The notes beneath the pieces were generated by a model. The model had not been told where the DNA came from, made no database searches, and worked only from the letters and a program-made list of their open reading frames with translations. The position numbers and the translations under genes are program-made. 64,000 bases of DNA, taken from NCBI RefSeq assembly GCF_000236685.1, contig NC_016633.1:1240001-1304000 (forward strand). The letters are read 5' to 3'. The stretch comes from Sphaerochaeta pleomorpha str. Grapes. Lineage in GTDB: Bacteria > Spirochaetota > Spirochaetia > Sphaerochaetales > Sphaerochaetaceae. Shown here piece by piece: positions 24,631 through 33,860 of the stretch (positions are counted from its first letter, which is position 1; each line of letters opens with the position of its first letter).

Positions 24631-26073
24631 CTAGTTTGTAACAGAAAGGATCCAAGAGGATAGCAAGGAAAGCACTGAGGGATCGATTGTAGTCTCTATG
24701 GTTTCATACTCAGTTGGCTGTCCGGTTATGGCAGGCTGCAGCAAATGGTTCAACCCATCGAGAACCTTGACGCTTACCTCCATATTCCCATTCGAAGCAA
24801 GGGCTTGCTGCAGTGAAGAGACATTTCTCTCGGTGGGGACCTGTAGGTCTTTGGTTCCGGATACAATCAAGACCGGGCAGGAAACCCTGGAAAAATAGGT
24901 TACCGGGTCAAGGGCCAGAAAGGTGAGATACCAAGGGGAAAGCAAAGCATTCACCTGCTCTAGCGCTTTTTCAGCAGGATATCCACTTGCCATGAGCATT
25001 GCTTCAAGAGACAGCTTCCGAGCCTCGAGACTTACAGAGGAGTCAAGGGCAGTCGTATACAGTTTCTTATTGGTAGCAATAATAGCTTCAATCTGTTCTT
25101 CGCTGAACCCCTGCCCCTGCACAAGCGCTCTGGTCTGCTGCAATACGAGGTCCATTCCTGCAAGTCCAGGCCCACTCAACAGAATTACAAAAGCAACCGA
25201 AGGATTGTCTGCTGCAAGGATTCCTGCAATGATGGCACCTTCACTATGGCCCAAAACCCCAATGGTATCCTGTTGCACATATTCTTTTGTTTTTAAAAAG
25301 GAAAGGACGGATGCTGCATCGTCGGCAAAATCAAGGGAGGTAGCGTTCTTTCCATCACCTCCAGACTGAGCGAATCCCCGGTCATCATAACGAATTACCA
25401 CGATGCCGGCTTTGGTCAACGCATCGGCAATGACAAGAAACGGCTTATGGCCTAAAATTTCCTCGTTCCTGTCTTGGAGCCCTGAACCCGTTACCAGGAT
25501 GACGCAAGGATGTTTCGCCTTGTCATCGGGACGGGTTATGGTACCTGCGAGGGAGAAGCCGTTTGCCGTCGGTATCGAGACATCTTCCGAAATATAAGGA
25601 TACGGGGCGACAACTTCCTGCAGACGATGGGAAACCGTATGGTTTTTTTCCAAAACCAAAGGGAGCAATGCCCCACCCTGGGAAAAAGTTCCTTCTATTG
25701 TATTTGGGGATGCAGTTGCGTCGAGAAGGCCGGTAAAAGTTGCCTGCAATGCGGCAATATCAAAGGTAATTGATCCTGTTGCCTCATCAAAGACGGTTGT
25801 ATGTACCTGCAAGGAATCAATTGCTTGTTGCCGAATTGAGAGAAACGAGGAGTATCCATCAGGTGCGGTAACAACCTCAAACTGAAGTAGTAGTTGTATA
25901 TCCCCTGGCAAAGGCAGGGAACCTTCCCACCAACCGGTAATATCGGGCACGGTTTTCACCTCCTCAGGAATCTCAGGGGGGAGCACTTCTGCTTTCTCTA
26001 CACTGGTACAGGAAACGAAAGATAGTAGTATTGCAATCAAGAACAACAATGAACCGAGACGATTTCCTTTCAT
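24631..26073 (-). CDS. Lipoprotein alpha/beta hydrolase
   Basis: This is a predicted cell-envelope serine hydrolase of 480 aa. Residues 1-22 form a lipoprotein signal ending LLSFVSC, where Cys would be lipidated. A beta-rich N-terminal domain (about 45-150) containing GWWEGSLPLPGDIQLLLQFE resembles domains attached to such hydrolases. The alpha/beta hydrolase core has ILVTGSGLQDRNEE (oxyanion region), nucleophile motif GHSEG, acid SGTKD and His in LDGLNHLLQP. Substrate unknown; esterase/peptidase-like. A ribosome site (GGAG) lies 7 bases before the ATG. Confidence 0.85.
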   Translation of the reverse strand: MKGNRLGSLLFLIAILLSFVSCTSVEKAEVLPPEIPEEVKTVPDITGWWEGSLPLPGDIQLLLQFEVVTAPDGYSSFLSIRQQAIDSLQVHTTVFDEATGSITFDIAALQATFTGLLDATASPNTIEGTFSQGGALLPLVLEKNHTVSHRLQEVVAPYPYISEDVSIPTANGFSLAGTITRPDDKAKHPCVILVTGSGLQDRNEEILGHKPFLVIADALTKAGIVVIRYDDRGFAQSGGDGKNATSLDFADDAASVLSFLKTKEYVQQDTIGVLGHSEGAIIAGILAADNPSVAFVILLSGPGLAGMDLVLQQTRALVQGQGFSEEQIEAIIATNKKLYTTALDSSVSLEARKLSLEAMLMASGYPAEKALEQVNALLSPWYLTFLALDPVTYFSRVSCPVLIVSGTKDLQVPTERNVSSLQQALASNGNMEVSVKVLDGLNHLLQPAITGQPTEYETIETTIDPSVLSLLSSWILSVTN

Positions 26074-26180
26074 AGGGATTCTCCATGGTAGCGACTACGT
26101 TGACAATCTATTTTTAATATTTTCTAAATAGACAGTAAACCTATCACCTTTTACAGTCAAGGGAAAGATAGGTGAATACC

Positions 26181-26212
26181 AAAAAATTGCCCTCATTTGC
26201 AGTGAGGGCAAT
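26181..26212 (-). terminator. Strong intrinsic terminator after OMP-lipoprotein operon
   Basis: ATTGCCCTCA, 7-base loop, TGAGGGCAAT, then TTTTT on the minus strand. It closes the 28939-26239 operon. Confidence 0.88.
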
Positions 26213-26238
26213 CTACGAAACATGAGAGGAAAGTACGC

Positions 26239-27492
26239 CTATCTGGAAAGGAGAGAGAACCGGAGAGAAACCGCATCGATGGGTTTGCTCCCAATCTGAT
26301 CTCCATATTCCATTGTGTAGTAGGCGGCATCGAGGTGGAATATCAAGAGGTCGAAGCCGACTCCGAAGGACTGATACCCCTGGCTCAAGCCGTAGCGCAG
26401 GTCAAGAATCGAAAGTAACCGTACCGAAGCTCCGAGATGGGTGCGTTCAAAGAATGCCCTCTGCAGTTCTGCTTCGCTCAAATCTGCAAGACCCATGATA
26501 TCGAGTACATCCACTGAGATGATCGGTTTGAGTAAGGCTCCAAGTTTCGGTGCCCAGGTCAGGCCTCCGTTGAGGCTCCAACCAGCATCGGTGGTGAATG
26601 TTTCACTGGTGAAAGGATCTGAGTTGGTATCGTCAACAAAGGATTCTCCCAATACTTCCTTGCTCCAGTCGTTGATTGACTGGTAGGTAGACATGTAGTA
26701 GGTTCCATTGAAGTTCCTTGCAACTGCAGAAAGCGTAAGGCCCAAGGGGAAGTTCAAGTTCATACCTACATTTACAGGGAACGAATACCCTGCAATGAGA
26801 GGAACGTCATTGAGATAGCTATCAAGAGGGTCTGCACCATCATCACCAAGCATTTCGGTAATGGAGCTTGCACTCTGTTTCTCGAGGTACATCTTGTAGA
26901 TCGCCTTTCCTGAAACACCAAGGTCAATGCTCATTACATCGGGAATGGCATTAATGCGGAAACCCAGACCAGCAGTGGCTGCCATGGTAACCTGTGCGAT
27001 CAGGTTGGTCGATGTCAAATCTGCACTGGTCTTATAACTCATCAACCGTTCCTGAGCCTCAAGGCCTAAGCCGAAATTTCCAAGGCCAAGCACGAAAGAC
27101 ACATCGGTAGTCAGCACATCGCCATAATTCTTCCCAATTACACCAAGGAAATCTTGTGCCGCTTCTACCAAGGAGCCTTCATCAAGAGCCTCGAACATTC
27201 CACTTTCAAGGATAGCGCTCGGGTTGAAGGCCGTCACCGTTATCGCAGGAATGGAAATTTTCAATCCTCCTGAGCCCAGGTTTGCAGGGTTCAATAGGAA
27301 ACTGTCATAGTAACCGGTAATACCAAGGCCTGCACCGCCCATTCCCATGACCCGGGTGCTGGTTCCCATAAAGGGTTCAGCAGTCTGTGCATAGGCATCT
27401 GTTGTCGGTTCGTAAATCGAAGTTGCAACAAGGGGTGCTGTAACCAGAAGGACCAAAGCAATTATTATAAACAGGTGCTTTTTGTTTTTCAT
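26239..27492 (-). CDS. Predicted outer-membrane beta-barrel protein (UPF0164/FadL-like)
   Basis: This is a 417-aa protein with a signal peptide (cleavage after about APLVATS). FMGTSTRVMGMGGAGLGIT with FLLNPANLG closely follows, an opening typical of FadL/PorV-like and treponemal UPF0164 barrels. Many alternating hydrophobic strands and the ending VSLRFSLLSR fit a barrel. A role in lipid or hydrophobic-molecule transport is only suggested by the fold. It lies 10 bp after the large lipoprotein gene, shares its transcript and ends at a strong terminator. Confidence 0.72.
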   Translation of the reverse strand: MKNKKHLFIIIALVLLVTAPLVATSIYEPTTDAYAQTAEPFMGTSTRVMGMGGAGLGITGYYDSFLLNPANLGSGGLKISIPAITVTAFNPSAILESGMFEALDEGSLVEAAQDFLGVIGKNYGDVLTTDVSFVLGLGNFGLGLEAQERLMSYKTSADLTSTNLIAQVTMAATAGLGFRINAIPDVMSIDLGVSGKAIYKMYLEKQSASSITEMLGDDGADPLDSYLNDVPLIAGYSFPVNVGMNLNFPLGLTLSAVARNFNGTYYMSTYQSINDWSKEVLGESFVDDTNSDPFTSETFTTDAGWSLNGGLTWAPKLGALLKPIISVDVLDIMGLADLSEAELQRAFFERTHLGASVRLLSILDLRYGLSQGYQSFGVGFDLLIFHLDAAYYTMEYGDQIGSKPIDAVSLRFSLLSR

Positions 27493-27502
27493 TCTGTTCC
27501 TC

Positions 27503-28939
27503 CTACTCTACCAAACTGTCATACCAAGCTTGTAGATTATTAGCATTGGTAGTATCAAGCAAATCATCTAACACTCCGTCCAGCTGGGGTATTCTATTGA
27601 TACTGTTGATTGTCTTGAGATTATTCACCAGAGCCTCAAAGAAATCATAGCCAAGGGAATCAAGGTATCCAGGCATCTCATTCTCAATGACAAAACCAAG
27701 TCCTGTCGAATCGAAATCTCCTAGGGAATCAGTGGTTGCCAAGGTCCCTGAGATCAACTTCGGATTAGCAGTCAGATAGACTGCGATAATCGAGGCAGGG
27801 GTAGCTGTCGTGGAAGCAGTCTTCTTATCCTGATAGAAATCCTCAAACTCGGTGATAGCTACCGACAGCACATATTTAACCAAGGTACTGGAATCAAAGA
27901 CAACTTCAGTGGGGACAACCCCTGATCGGCTCATCAAGACCAGCGCCTGTTCAAGGCCTGCGCGGTAGATCTGCTGGTTAAGGAGGAAACTCTGGTACTG
28001 TGGTTCTGTAAAGGTATAGCTACCATTTGCAAAGGAACCACCTAACAAGCTGATAATCCTCGGTGCCAATCTATTGATTGTCTGGATATAAGCTCCTGTA
28101 TCAGATAAGGAAATATCCTTTGTTCCCTTGGTAAGGTCCTCAATCAGACTTCCAAAGTCAACCTGGCCAAAGAAGTCGATATTTGCTGCACCGGAAAGTT
28201 CTTCTGCCACCTGGGCTGCAAAGAGAGCATCATCAACAATAGATAGTATTTGGGTTTGATTCTCCGCTAGGGTAGCATCATCGAGATTAGCCAAATCACC
28301 ACCTGTAGCAATACCTTGCAAGGTAGTAACTACATTGTTAACTAGGTTGGTCATTAGCTGCATAGTCAGCACATCAGCCTGGGTCATCGTCGTAGGAGCT
28401 GTGATATTCAATCTACCCAACGCGGTACCAAGGGCTGTAGACATTGTAAGGCTCGTCTGTAATTGAGCAACCGTTGCATTGAAAACAGCAATTGAACCAG
28501 TGGCGGCAGTCACCTGGGCAAGAGTCGCAGGCTGGGAGAGTGTTTCGACCAAAGCGGTTCTCTGAGTTGGAGAATTGAAAGCCTCGGCAAGGTCAGATTC
28601 CAACTCTTCCTGTTCATCGGCATCCTGGGGTGCCAACGTAACCAAATCCCCGGAACTTGGAACACTTATAGGTAAGGTCCCAACGTTGACAGAAGCATTG
28701 GTCCCATCACTGGTATTGGTTTCTGTGGTACCTGCCCCGGTTCCGATGTCTGCCACAACTGCAGCAGCAGCCTCTGCCTCGGCAGTATTGGCTTCAAGAA
28801 GCCCATTTTCCAAGAATACATTTCCGGAAACATTATCCATCAGGTCTGCAATCTGTGAGCGGATATCCGCGTCACACGATATGAACGTTAGCGCAAGAAT
28901 TGACACTAACAGAAGAAGCACTAGCGATCTTTTTTTCAT
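27503..28939 (-). CDS. Large lipoprotein of unknown function
   Basis: I do not recognise the family. The 478-aa protein has a lipoprotein signal (LTFISCDADI, lipidated Cys near residue 22). An Ala/Thr/Ser/Gly-rich, low-complexity stretch follows (about residues 50-100), then a mostly helical body with repeated Leu/Thr/Ala segments and very few Cys or Trp. AAGGAGGG precedes the ATG. It is cotranscribed with the beta-barrel gene 10 bp downstream, so the two may form an envelope complex. The organisation recalls spirochaete surface lipoprotein/barrel pairs (inference). Confidence 0.75.
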   Translation of the reverse strand: MKKRSLVLLLLVSILALTFISCDADIRSQIADLMDNVSGNVFLENGLLEANTAEAEAAAAVVADIGTGAGTTETNTSDGTNASVNVGTLPISVPSSGDLVTLAPQDADEQEELESDLAEAFNSPTQRTALVETLSQPATLAQVTAATGSIAVFNATVAQLQTSLTMSTALGTALGRLNITAPTTMTQADVLTMQLMTNLVNNVVTTLQGIATGGDLANLDDATLAENQTQILSIVDDALFAAQVAEELSGAANIDFFGQVDFGSLIEDLTKGTKDISLSDTGAYIQTINRLAPRIISLLGGSFANGSYTFTEPQYQSFLLNQQIYRAGLEQALVLMSRSGVVPTEVVFDSSTLVKYVLSVAITEFEDFYQDKKTASTTATPASIIAVYLTANPKLISGTLATTDSLGDFDSTGLGFVIENEMPGYLDSLGYDFFEALVNNLKTINSINRIPQLDGVLDDLLDTTNANNLQAWYDSLVE

Positions 28940-29129
28940 GAGGCCCTCCTTAAACTATTGGGAAACAAAAACAAGGTAATCTGTATAAATCCTCTTAAAA
29001 TATCCTATACCCTCAGTCGTTTTTCAAGAGAAGTATACCGACATATCAATAAATTCAACAACTATATACATATAAAACTCACTTATGGCATAAGCGTTAC
29101 ACAAATATTCACATTTGTCCATTGTCCCA

Positions 29130-29162
29130 TAGCAAAATTAAGCGGGACCAGTTTGATCCCGC
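29130..29162 (-). terminator. Terminator after acyl-CoA synthetase gene
   Basis: GCGGGA, loop, TCCCGC, then TTAATTTT on the minus strand. Confidence 0.75.
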
Positions 29163-29207
29163 CAAAAATAGTGCTACAAGATTAATGCTTAGGTAACAAA
29201 TCAATAC

Positions 29208-31127
29208 TTAGAAATAGAGCTCTTTCACGACCTTCAGGTTCTCTTCCCTGTTTTCAAGCTCACCTGCATACAGGGTATCGATTCTCTCTTTGTAGAATTC
29301 AACGGTCTTGTACCTGACCAACTTCATCGTCGAGTTGACAAGCCCGTCGGCTTCGCTGAACGGTTTTGCGATAAGGGCAAAACGTGAGGGCAACCAGATA
29401 TTCGGAATGGCTTTGGCAAATTGCTCATAGGACCTAAGTTCGGTAATGATGGCATCCAAGGCAGATTCCGCATCCTTACAGCCTTTCTCCTCAAGCAAAC
29501 GCTTGACCACATCATCCTGCAAGGTGACAAGGGCTGTGGTAATCATCTGGTGGTCGTTGTACACCATTAACTGGTTGAGAATGTCAAGGTTATTTACCAT
29601 GACTTCCTCGACTTCCTCTGGGCTGTACTTCTCTCCGTCCTTGGCAATGAGCAAAGCCTTTGCCCTTCCGGTAACGACGAGAAAACCATCTTCGTCGAAA
29701 TACCCGAGATCCCCGGTCCAGAGCCAGCCATCACGGAGGGCCTCAGCCGATGCTGTCGGGTTCTTGAAATACCCTTTCATGACATTGTCGCCTTGAATGA
29801 CCAACTCGCCACGTTGCCCTACTTTTGCTTCATGGGTATCATCAAGCATGATTTTACATTTTTCGGAGGCTGCGACCATGCCGCTGGTACCGAACTTGTA
29901 CCTCAGGGGACTGTTGCTGCTGATAATCGGGGCTGCCTCAGTAAGGCCATAGCCTTGATAGACAGGCAGGCCGATGGCAGCAAAGAATTTCTGTTGCTTG
30001 GCTTCAAGTAAGGCCCCGCCGCCAACACAATACTGCATCCTGTTTCCAAAAATTTCCCTCAGCTTCGGGAACACCAGCTTATTGGCCAACGTATAGGGAA
30101 GCCAGGTCTTGAATCGGACAGCCCTGCTCGCCTTATGAAATCCATCGCCATTGCGCAGGATCCCTGCTTCCAGGCCACGATTGAAAATCCCTTCGATGAA
30201 CGGGCCTTTCTGGTGAATCCCCTGGGTCATTTTTTTCATAAAATTACCGGTAATGGAAGGAACCGTCATCAAAAAGAGAGGGTTCACCTCCAAAAGGTTT
30301 TTGGGGAAGTTTCGGATAATGGAAGCATTCGAGCCCCGGGCATCAACAAAATGCAAGGTAATTCCGCGGATCAAAGCCGTGTAGATACCTACCGTATGGG
30401 CAAAGGAATGGTCTACCGGTAATACTACCAGCGTTTCCATCTGGGCGTCAGGCAATTTGAACAGCTCAACGGCGTCGTGGCTGTTGGTCCAATAGTTCAG
30501 GTGGGTGAGCATGATGCCCTTCGGGTTGCCGGTGGTCCCACTGGTATAGCAAATATTTACTGTATCGTTTTCCTCTATGCTGGCTTCTACTTTCTTGACC
30601 AGATCGTTCTGCTTTTCAAGGGCTTTCTTACCCAACGAAAGCAAAGCACCCCAGGATAAGAAATCCTCGCCTTCTTTCCACCCTGATTCCTCAGCTTGGG
30701 CTTTTAGGCGATCGTCCATCTCATCTAAATACACAAAAAGCACCTTATGGTCAAACATGGGCATTGCCTTGGCCGTATTTGCGAGGGTATTGCTACTCAC
30801 GGCAAGCGCTACAGCTTCGCTGTGGTTTACCCTAAAGGCAATTTCCTCGGGAGTTAACTTTATGGAAAGGGGAACACTGATACCCCTGGCTTTGATTACA
30901 CCCAGCTCGAAGGTTACCCATTGGGTTTTCCCTTCACTAAGGATACCGATAGTCTGCTCGCTCTTCATTCCGCGGGAAAGAAGCAAAGCTGCGACTTGGT
31001 CGGAAATTTCATCAGCCTGAACAAAAGAACAGGCTTCCCACCCCTGATCGGTTTTTACATTGGTATAAGCGCGTCCGGCATATTTATTTGCCGCCTCATG
31101 CAACATTGCAACAATTGTCCTCTCCAT
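29208..31127 (-). CDS. Long-chain acyl-CoA synthetase (AMP-forming)
   Basis: This enzyme activates a fatty acid to acyl-AMP and acyl-CoA. The 639-aa protein has the P-loop NICYTSGTTGNPKGIMLTH, the A5 motif YQGYGLTEAAPIISS, the WLWTGDLGYFDEDGFL block and the hinge VVTGRAKALLIAKDGEKYSP. The C-terminal catalytic Lys lies in DGLVNSTMKLVRYKTVEFY. I chose ATG 31127, which has GGAG 9 bases upstream; the open frame begins 15 bases earlier at TTG. It has its own terminator. Part of the enzyme resembles FadD/LC-FACS enzymes of treponemes. Confidence 0.9.
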   Translation of the reverse strand: MERTIVAMLHEAANKYAGRAYTNVKTDQGWEACSFVQADEISDQVAALLLSRGMKSEQTIGILSEGKTQWVTFELGVIKARGISVPLSIKLTPEEIAFRVNHSEAVALAVSSNTLANTAKAMPMFDHKVLFVYLDEMDDRLKAQAEESGWKEGEDFLSWGALLSLGKKALEKQNDLVKKVEASIEENDTVNICYTSGTTGNPKGIMLTHLNYWTNSHDAVELFKLPDAQMETLVVLPVDHSFAHTVGIYTALIRGITLHFVDARGSNASIIRNFPKNLLEVNPLFLMTVPSITGNFMKKMTQGIHQKGPFIEGIFNRGLEAGILRNGDGFHKASRAVRFKTWLPYTLANKLVFPKLREIFGNRMQYCVGGGALLEAKQQKFFAAIGLPVYQGYGLTEAAPIISSNSPLRYKFGTSGMVAASEKCKIMLDDTHEAKVGQRGELVIQGDNVMKGYFKNPTASAEALRDGWLWTGDLGYFDEDGFLVVTGRAKALLIAKDGEKYSPEEVEEVMVNNLDILNQLMVYNDHQMITTALVTLQDDVVKRLLEEKGCKDAESALDAIITELRSYEQFAKAIPNIWLPSRFALIAKPFSEADGLVNSTMKLVRYKTVEFYKERIDTLYAGELENREENLKVVKELYF

Positions 31128-31283
31128 GGCAGTTTTCTCCAAATCAGAACCTTGTAAACGTAGATAGCTATATTTCTATGTTTACACGTATACTCCAATT
31201 GTCAGAAAAAAGCAACGAAAAAGCAAATTACCTACAGGTGGGGAAAGGTTCCCTGCAAAGGATATACGTTTTTTCCATTATGC

Positions 31284-32012
31284 CTAGAAAGCCGCTTCTA
31301 TGTCATTTTCCACTGCAAATTCGTAGAGGGAACCGTTAAAAATATTCGTACACCTTCCGATAACCGTACCATCCTCAAGGACACAGATCCCACGACACCA
31401 GAGATTTGCAGAACCGGGTTTAGTCTGCAAAACCTCGCAAATCTCTTCGTTCGAAACAACCGCTGCTACAGCTCCTCTCCTGAAATGGCACTTCTGACCA
31501 TATACTTGGTACATCGATTCAAAAAAAGAGATTGACAAGCAAGGTTGTCCCAAGGGATACACATCTTTGAACCGTTCGCAAACATAATAATCACTGAGTA
31601 CTGCGGGAATTCCGTTTTTCGCCCCAAGGACCTTGAAATGCCAGAGCATAGGCCAAGTTGAGCCTGATAGCAGGCCTATCAGTTTATTGTCAGTTGGGGA
31701 TGCCGCAATTTTTTCACTCAGCAAAATCTTATATTGATATGCATTGGCAACCTGGGGAAAATCTGGATGTGATTTTACCTCAGAGGCTCCTATGAGCTCG
31801 CGTTGGGAAAGCACAAAAGACCCTTTTCCCCTTGTCCTTGCTATATATCCATTGGATACCAAACCCTTGAGGGCCCTGCGTATCGTGACCCTGGAGACCC
31901 CGTACTGCGTGCATAATTCCATTTCGGTTGGTATTTGTGAGCCATCGCCCCATTCCCCGCCAATAATCTTCATTTGAAGACGCGTGAAAACTGCCTGAAA
32001 TTTTAAAGCCAT
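31284..32012 (-). CDS. GntR-family regulator (HutC/UTRA type)
   Basis: This is a 242-aa transcription factor. The N-terminal winged helix-turn-helix (IPTEMELCTQYGVSRVTIRRAL, about residues 27-48) is followed by GYIARTRGKGSFV. The rest is a UTRA-type ligand-binding domain with the family's ending pattern (GRCTNIFNGSLYEF). GGAGG lies upstream of ATG 32012. The effector is unknown. The acyl-CoA synthetase gene downstream (157 bp away, same strand) or the genes beyond the 409-bp upstream gap are possible targets. Confidence 0.85.
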   Translation of the reverse strand: MALKFQAVFTRLQMKIIGGEWGDGSQIPTEMELCTQYGVSRVTIRRALKGLVSNGYIARTRGKGSFVLSQRELIGASEVKSHPDFPQVANAYQYKILLSEKIAASPTDNKLIGLLSGSTWPMLWHFKVLGAKNGIPAVLSDYYVCERFKDVYPLGQPCLSISFFESMYQVYGQKCHFRRGAVAAVVSNEEICEVLQTKPGSANLWCRGICVLEDGTVIGRCTNIFNGSLYEFAVENDIEAAF

Positions 32013-32421
32013 CAGTATTCCTCCGTTAGTGCAAGTTCGGGAGTTGCTACCGTTTGAGTATACTACGCTATTTGGCAAAGAGCACTAGTAACATACCCTT
32101 ACAATACAAATTTTTTTACATTTAATATAATCATTCAGTACACTAATATCTCTTAAAGCCATTTTATTCAGTTTTAATTCATACACAATGTATTCAACGG
32201 AAGCACAAATCCAATACAAGGAACTGCTGCATGAAACCAAAGATAGGACAAATTCTTTATACCCACTGGGTTGCTGCAATCATTTCCAACAGAATTGAAT
32301 CTAACCCTTTTTTATAGATACACATAGAAATCCTTGACCCTTTATTTCCGACAAGGGAGCATATATACTGAAAGGCCGAGGGACGATTATGTAAATAGTC
32401 AGGTATATGAGGGGGAAACCT
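32013..32421. other. Intergenic region between gntR and the encapsulin operon
   Basis: I see no credible gene here. It is AT-rich around 32085-32170. It must hold divergent control signals for the GntR gene and encFtn. The palindromic AGTATACT lies at about 32056-32063 and a CCTTG/CAAGG inverted pair at about 32335-32360, but no promoter with good spacing stands out. Confidence 0.4.
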
Positions 32422-32772
32422 ATGGCTTACGTTGAACCGTATGATGCCTTGGATGAAAAAACCAAGGATATTTCCAGGGCCATTACCAGTCTCAAAGAAG
32501 AAATCGAGGCTGTGGATTGGTACAACCAACGGGTAAACACCTGCAAGGACCAAGAGCTGAAAGAGGTTATGGCCCATAACAGGGATGAAGAAATCGAACA
32601 TGCCACTATGCATCTGGAATGGCTCAGGCGCAACATGGAAGGCTGGGACAAAAACCTAAAAACCTTTTTGTTCCGTTCAGGTTCCCTGCTGGAGGCAGAG
32701 ACCGACCAAAAAGCAGATACATCGCTTTCACCTTCTTTGGGTATCGGGACGTTGAAATCAGAACAGGCATAA
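32422..32772 (+). CDS. Encapsulated ferritin-like protein (EncFtn)
   Basis: This is the cargo ferroxidase of an iron-storing encapsulin. The 116-aa protein has the EncFtn helices with EAVDWYNQR (metal-site Glu, Trp) and AHNRDEEIEHATMHLEWLR (Glu and His of the ferroxidase site). The linker ends in the encapsulation tag SLGIGTLK, nearly the SLGIGSLK seen in other EncFtn proteins, which docks on the shell interior. EncFtn oxidises Fe(II) as a ring-shaped decamer and depends on the shell to store iron. GAGGGGG precedes the ATG. The shell gene follows after 16 bp. Confidence 0.93.
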   Translation: MAYVEPYDALDEKTKDISRAITSLKEEIEAVDWYNQRVNTCKDQELKEVMAHNRDEEIEHATMHLEWLRRNMEGWDKNLKTFLFRSGSLLEAETDQKADTSLSPSLGIGTLKSEQA

Positions 32773-32788
32773 CGAGGAGGAATTTGAC

Positions 32789-33577
32789 ATGGATATGTTC
32801 AAAAGGGAATTGGCTCCTTTATCTCTGCAAGGATGGAAAGAAATAGAAAACAGGGCAAAGGAAATATTACTGACGCATCTCACCGCAAGAAAGGTCGTAA
32901 AAGTATTGGGGCCGAAAGGAATTGATTATACTGCAGTCAGCGAAGGACGCCTAAAGCTGTGCGATGATGGGGAAGTAAAGGCAGGTTTCTACATGGTCAA
33001 ACCCCTTGTAGAGGCACGTGTACAGTTTTCGCTCAACCGCTGGGAAATCGACAATCTGGACAGGGGTGCAAAGGATATCGACTTCGGAGGTTTGGACAAA
33101 GCCATTGCCAATCTAGCCGAATTCGAGGAAAAGGCTCTCTTCGAGGGTTATGAGCTCGGGGGAATAAAAGGTTTGCGGCAGGCTTCCACCAATAAAACCC
33201 TTGTACTGGGAAACACGGCACAAGAAACCCTGGCAGCCTTGACCGAGGGAATAATTATTCTCAAGCAACATTTCGCCACGAGCCCCTACGCTCTCATTGT
33301 CGGTACGAAAACCTGGATTTCGCTGCACAAGGACGTTGCAGGCCTCCCTCTTATCGAAAGGGTAGAAAGACTGCTTGGGGGAAAGGTTGTCCATGCCCTG
33401 ACTTTGGAAGGTGCACTACTCATTCCCTTTGACGATCCCTCGATTGAGATGACCATAGGACAGGACTTTGCCCTCGGATATGAAATGCATGACTCAAAAG
33501 AGGTACGGTTATTCGCTACCGAGTCTTTCACCTTCAGGGTTTTGGATCCAAAGAGAATCGTCCCCTACAAAGCCTAA
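32789..33577 (+). CDS. Encapsulin shell protein (family 1)
   Basis: This is an HK97-fold protein that self-assembles into a closed protein nanocompartment. The 262-aa length and sequence are typical: LAPLSLQGWKEIENRAKEIL at the N-terminus, VLGPKGIDYTAV, VKPLVEARVQFSLNRWEIDN (E-loop region) and a C-terminal GQDFALGYEMHD with RLFATESFTFRV. It would enclose the EncFtn made from the preceding gene, giving an iron store and protection against peroxide chemistry. A ribosome site (GAGGAGG) lies in the 16-bp gap. A terminator follows at once. Confidence 0.95.
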   Translation: MDMFKRELAPLSLQGWKEIENRAKEILLTHLTARKVVKVLGPKGIDYTAVSEGRLKLCDDGEVKAGFYMVKPLVEARVQFSLNRWEIDNLDRGAKDIDFGGLDKAIANLAEFEEKALFEGYELGGIKGLRQASTNKTLVLGNTAQETLAALTEGIIILKQHFATSPYALIVGTKTWISLHKDVAGLPLIERVERLLGGKVVHALTLEGALLIPFDDPSIEMTIGQDFALGYEMHDSKEVRLFATESFTFRVLDPKRIVPYKA

Positions 33578-33585
33578 AGAAAAGG

Positions 33586-33619
33586 AAACCCCCATTCCGC
33601 TTAATACGGATTGGGGGTT
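33586..33619. terminator. Bidirectional terminator (encapsulin/tRNA-Gly)
   Basis: AACCCCCA(T)TCCG pairs with CGGA(T)TGGGGGTT. On the minus strand TTTCCTTTTCTTT follows, a good end for tRNA-Gly; on the plus strand it lies 8 bp after the encapsulin stop. Confidence 0.8.
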
Positions 33620-33624
33620 GATCG

Positions 33625-33696
33625 AGCGCCAGAAGGGAATCGAACCCTCGTCACATGCTTGGGAAGCACGAGCACTAACCATTGTGCGACTGGCGC
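33625..33696 (-). tRNA. tRNA-Gly (CCC)
   Basis: Cloverleaf on the minus strand: acceptor GCGCCAG/CTGGCGC, anticodon stem CGTGC/GCATG framing TTCCCAA (anticodon CCC), T arm with GGTTCGATTCC, discriminator T. CCA is not encoded. Confidence 0.94.
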
Positions 33697-33801
33697 ATCT
33701 TGCAAGATAATAGCACAAGACAGCTTTATTTGTAAATAGCATTCAGAAAGCTTTTAGACAACAGTTTTTGACGGTGAAAAAGCAAAAAAGCCATATTTGG
33801 T

Positions 33802-33830
33802 TTGACAGCTCCTTTATGTAGGGTTACACT
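33802..33830 (+). promoter_or_regulatory. Promoter of sugar-ABC ATPase gene
   Basis: TTGACA (33802-33807), 17-base spacer, TACACT (33825-33830), with a 30-base leader and a GGAGG site before the ATG. Confidence 0.75.
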
Positions 33831-33860
33831 TACGCTCAGATAAAATAATTTGGAGGCATC

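Noticed and set aside
32085-32279. 64-residue minus-strand frame in the gntR-encFtn gap
   Set aside because: No ribosome site, AT-rich composition and no protein features; treated as noncoding.
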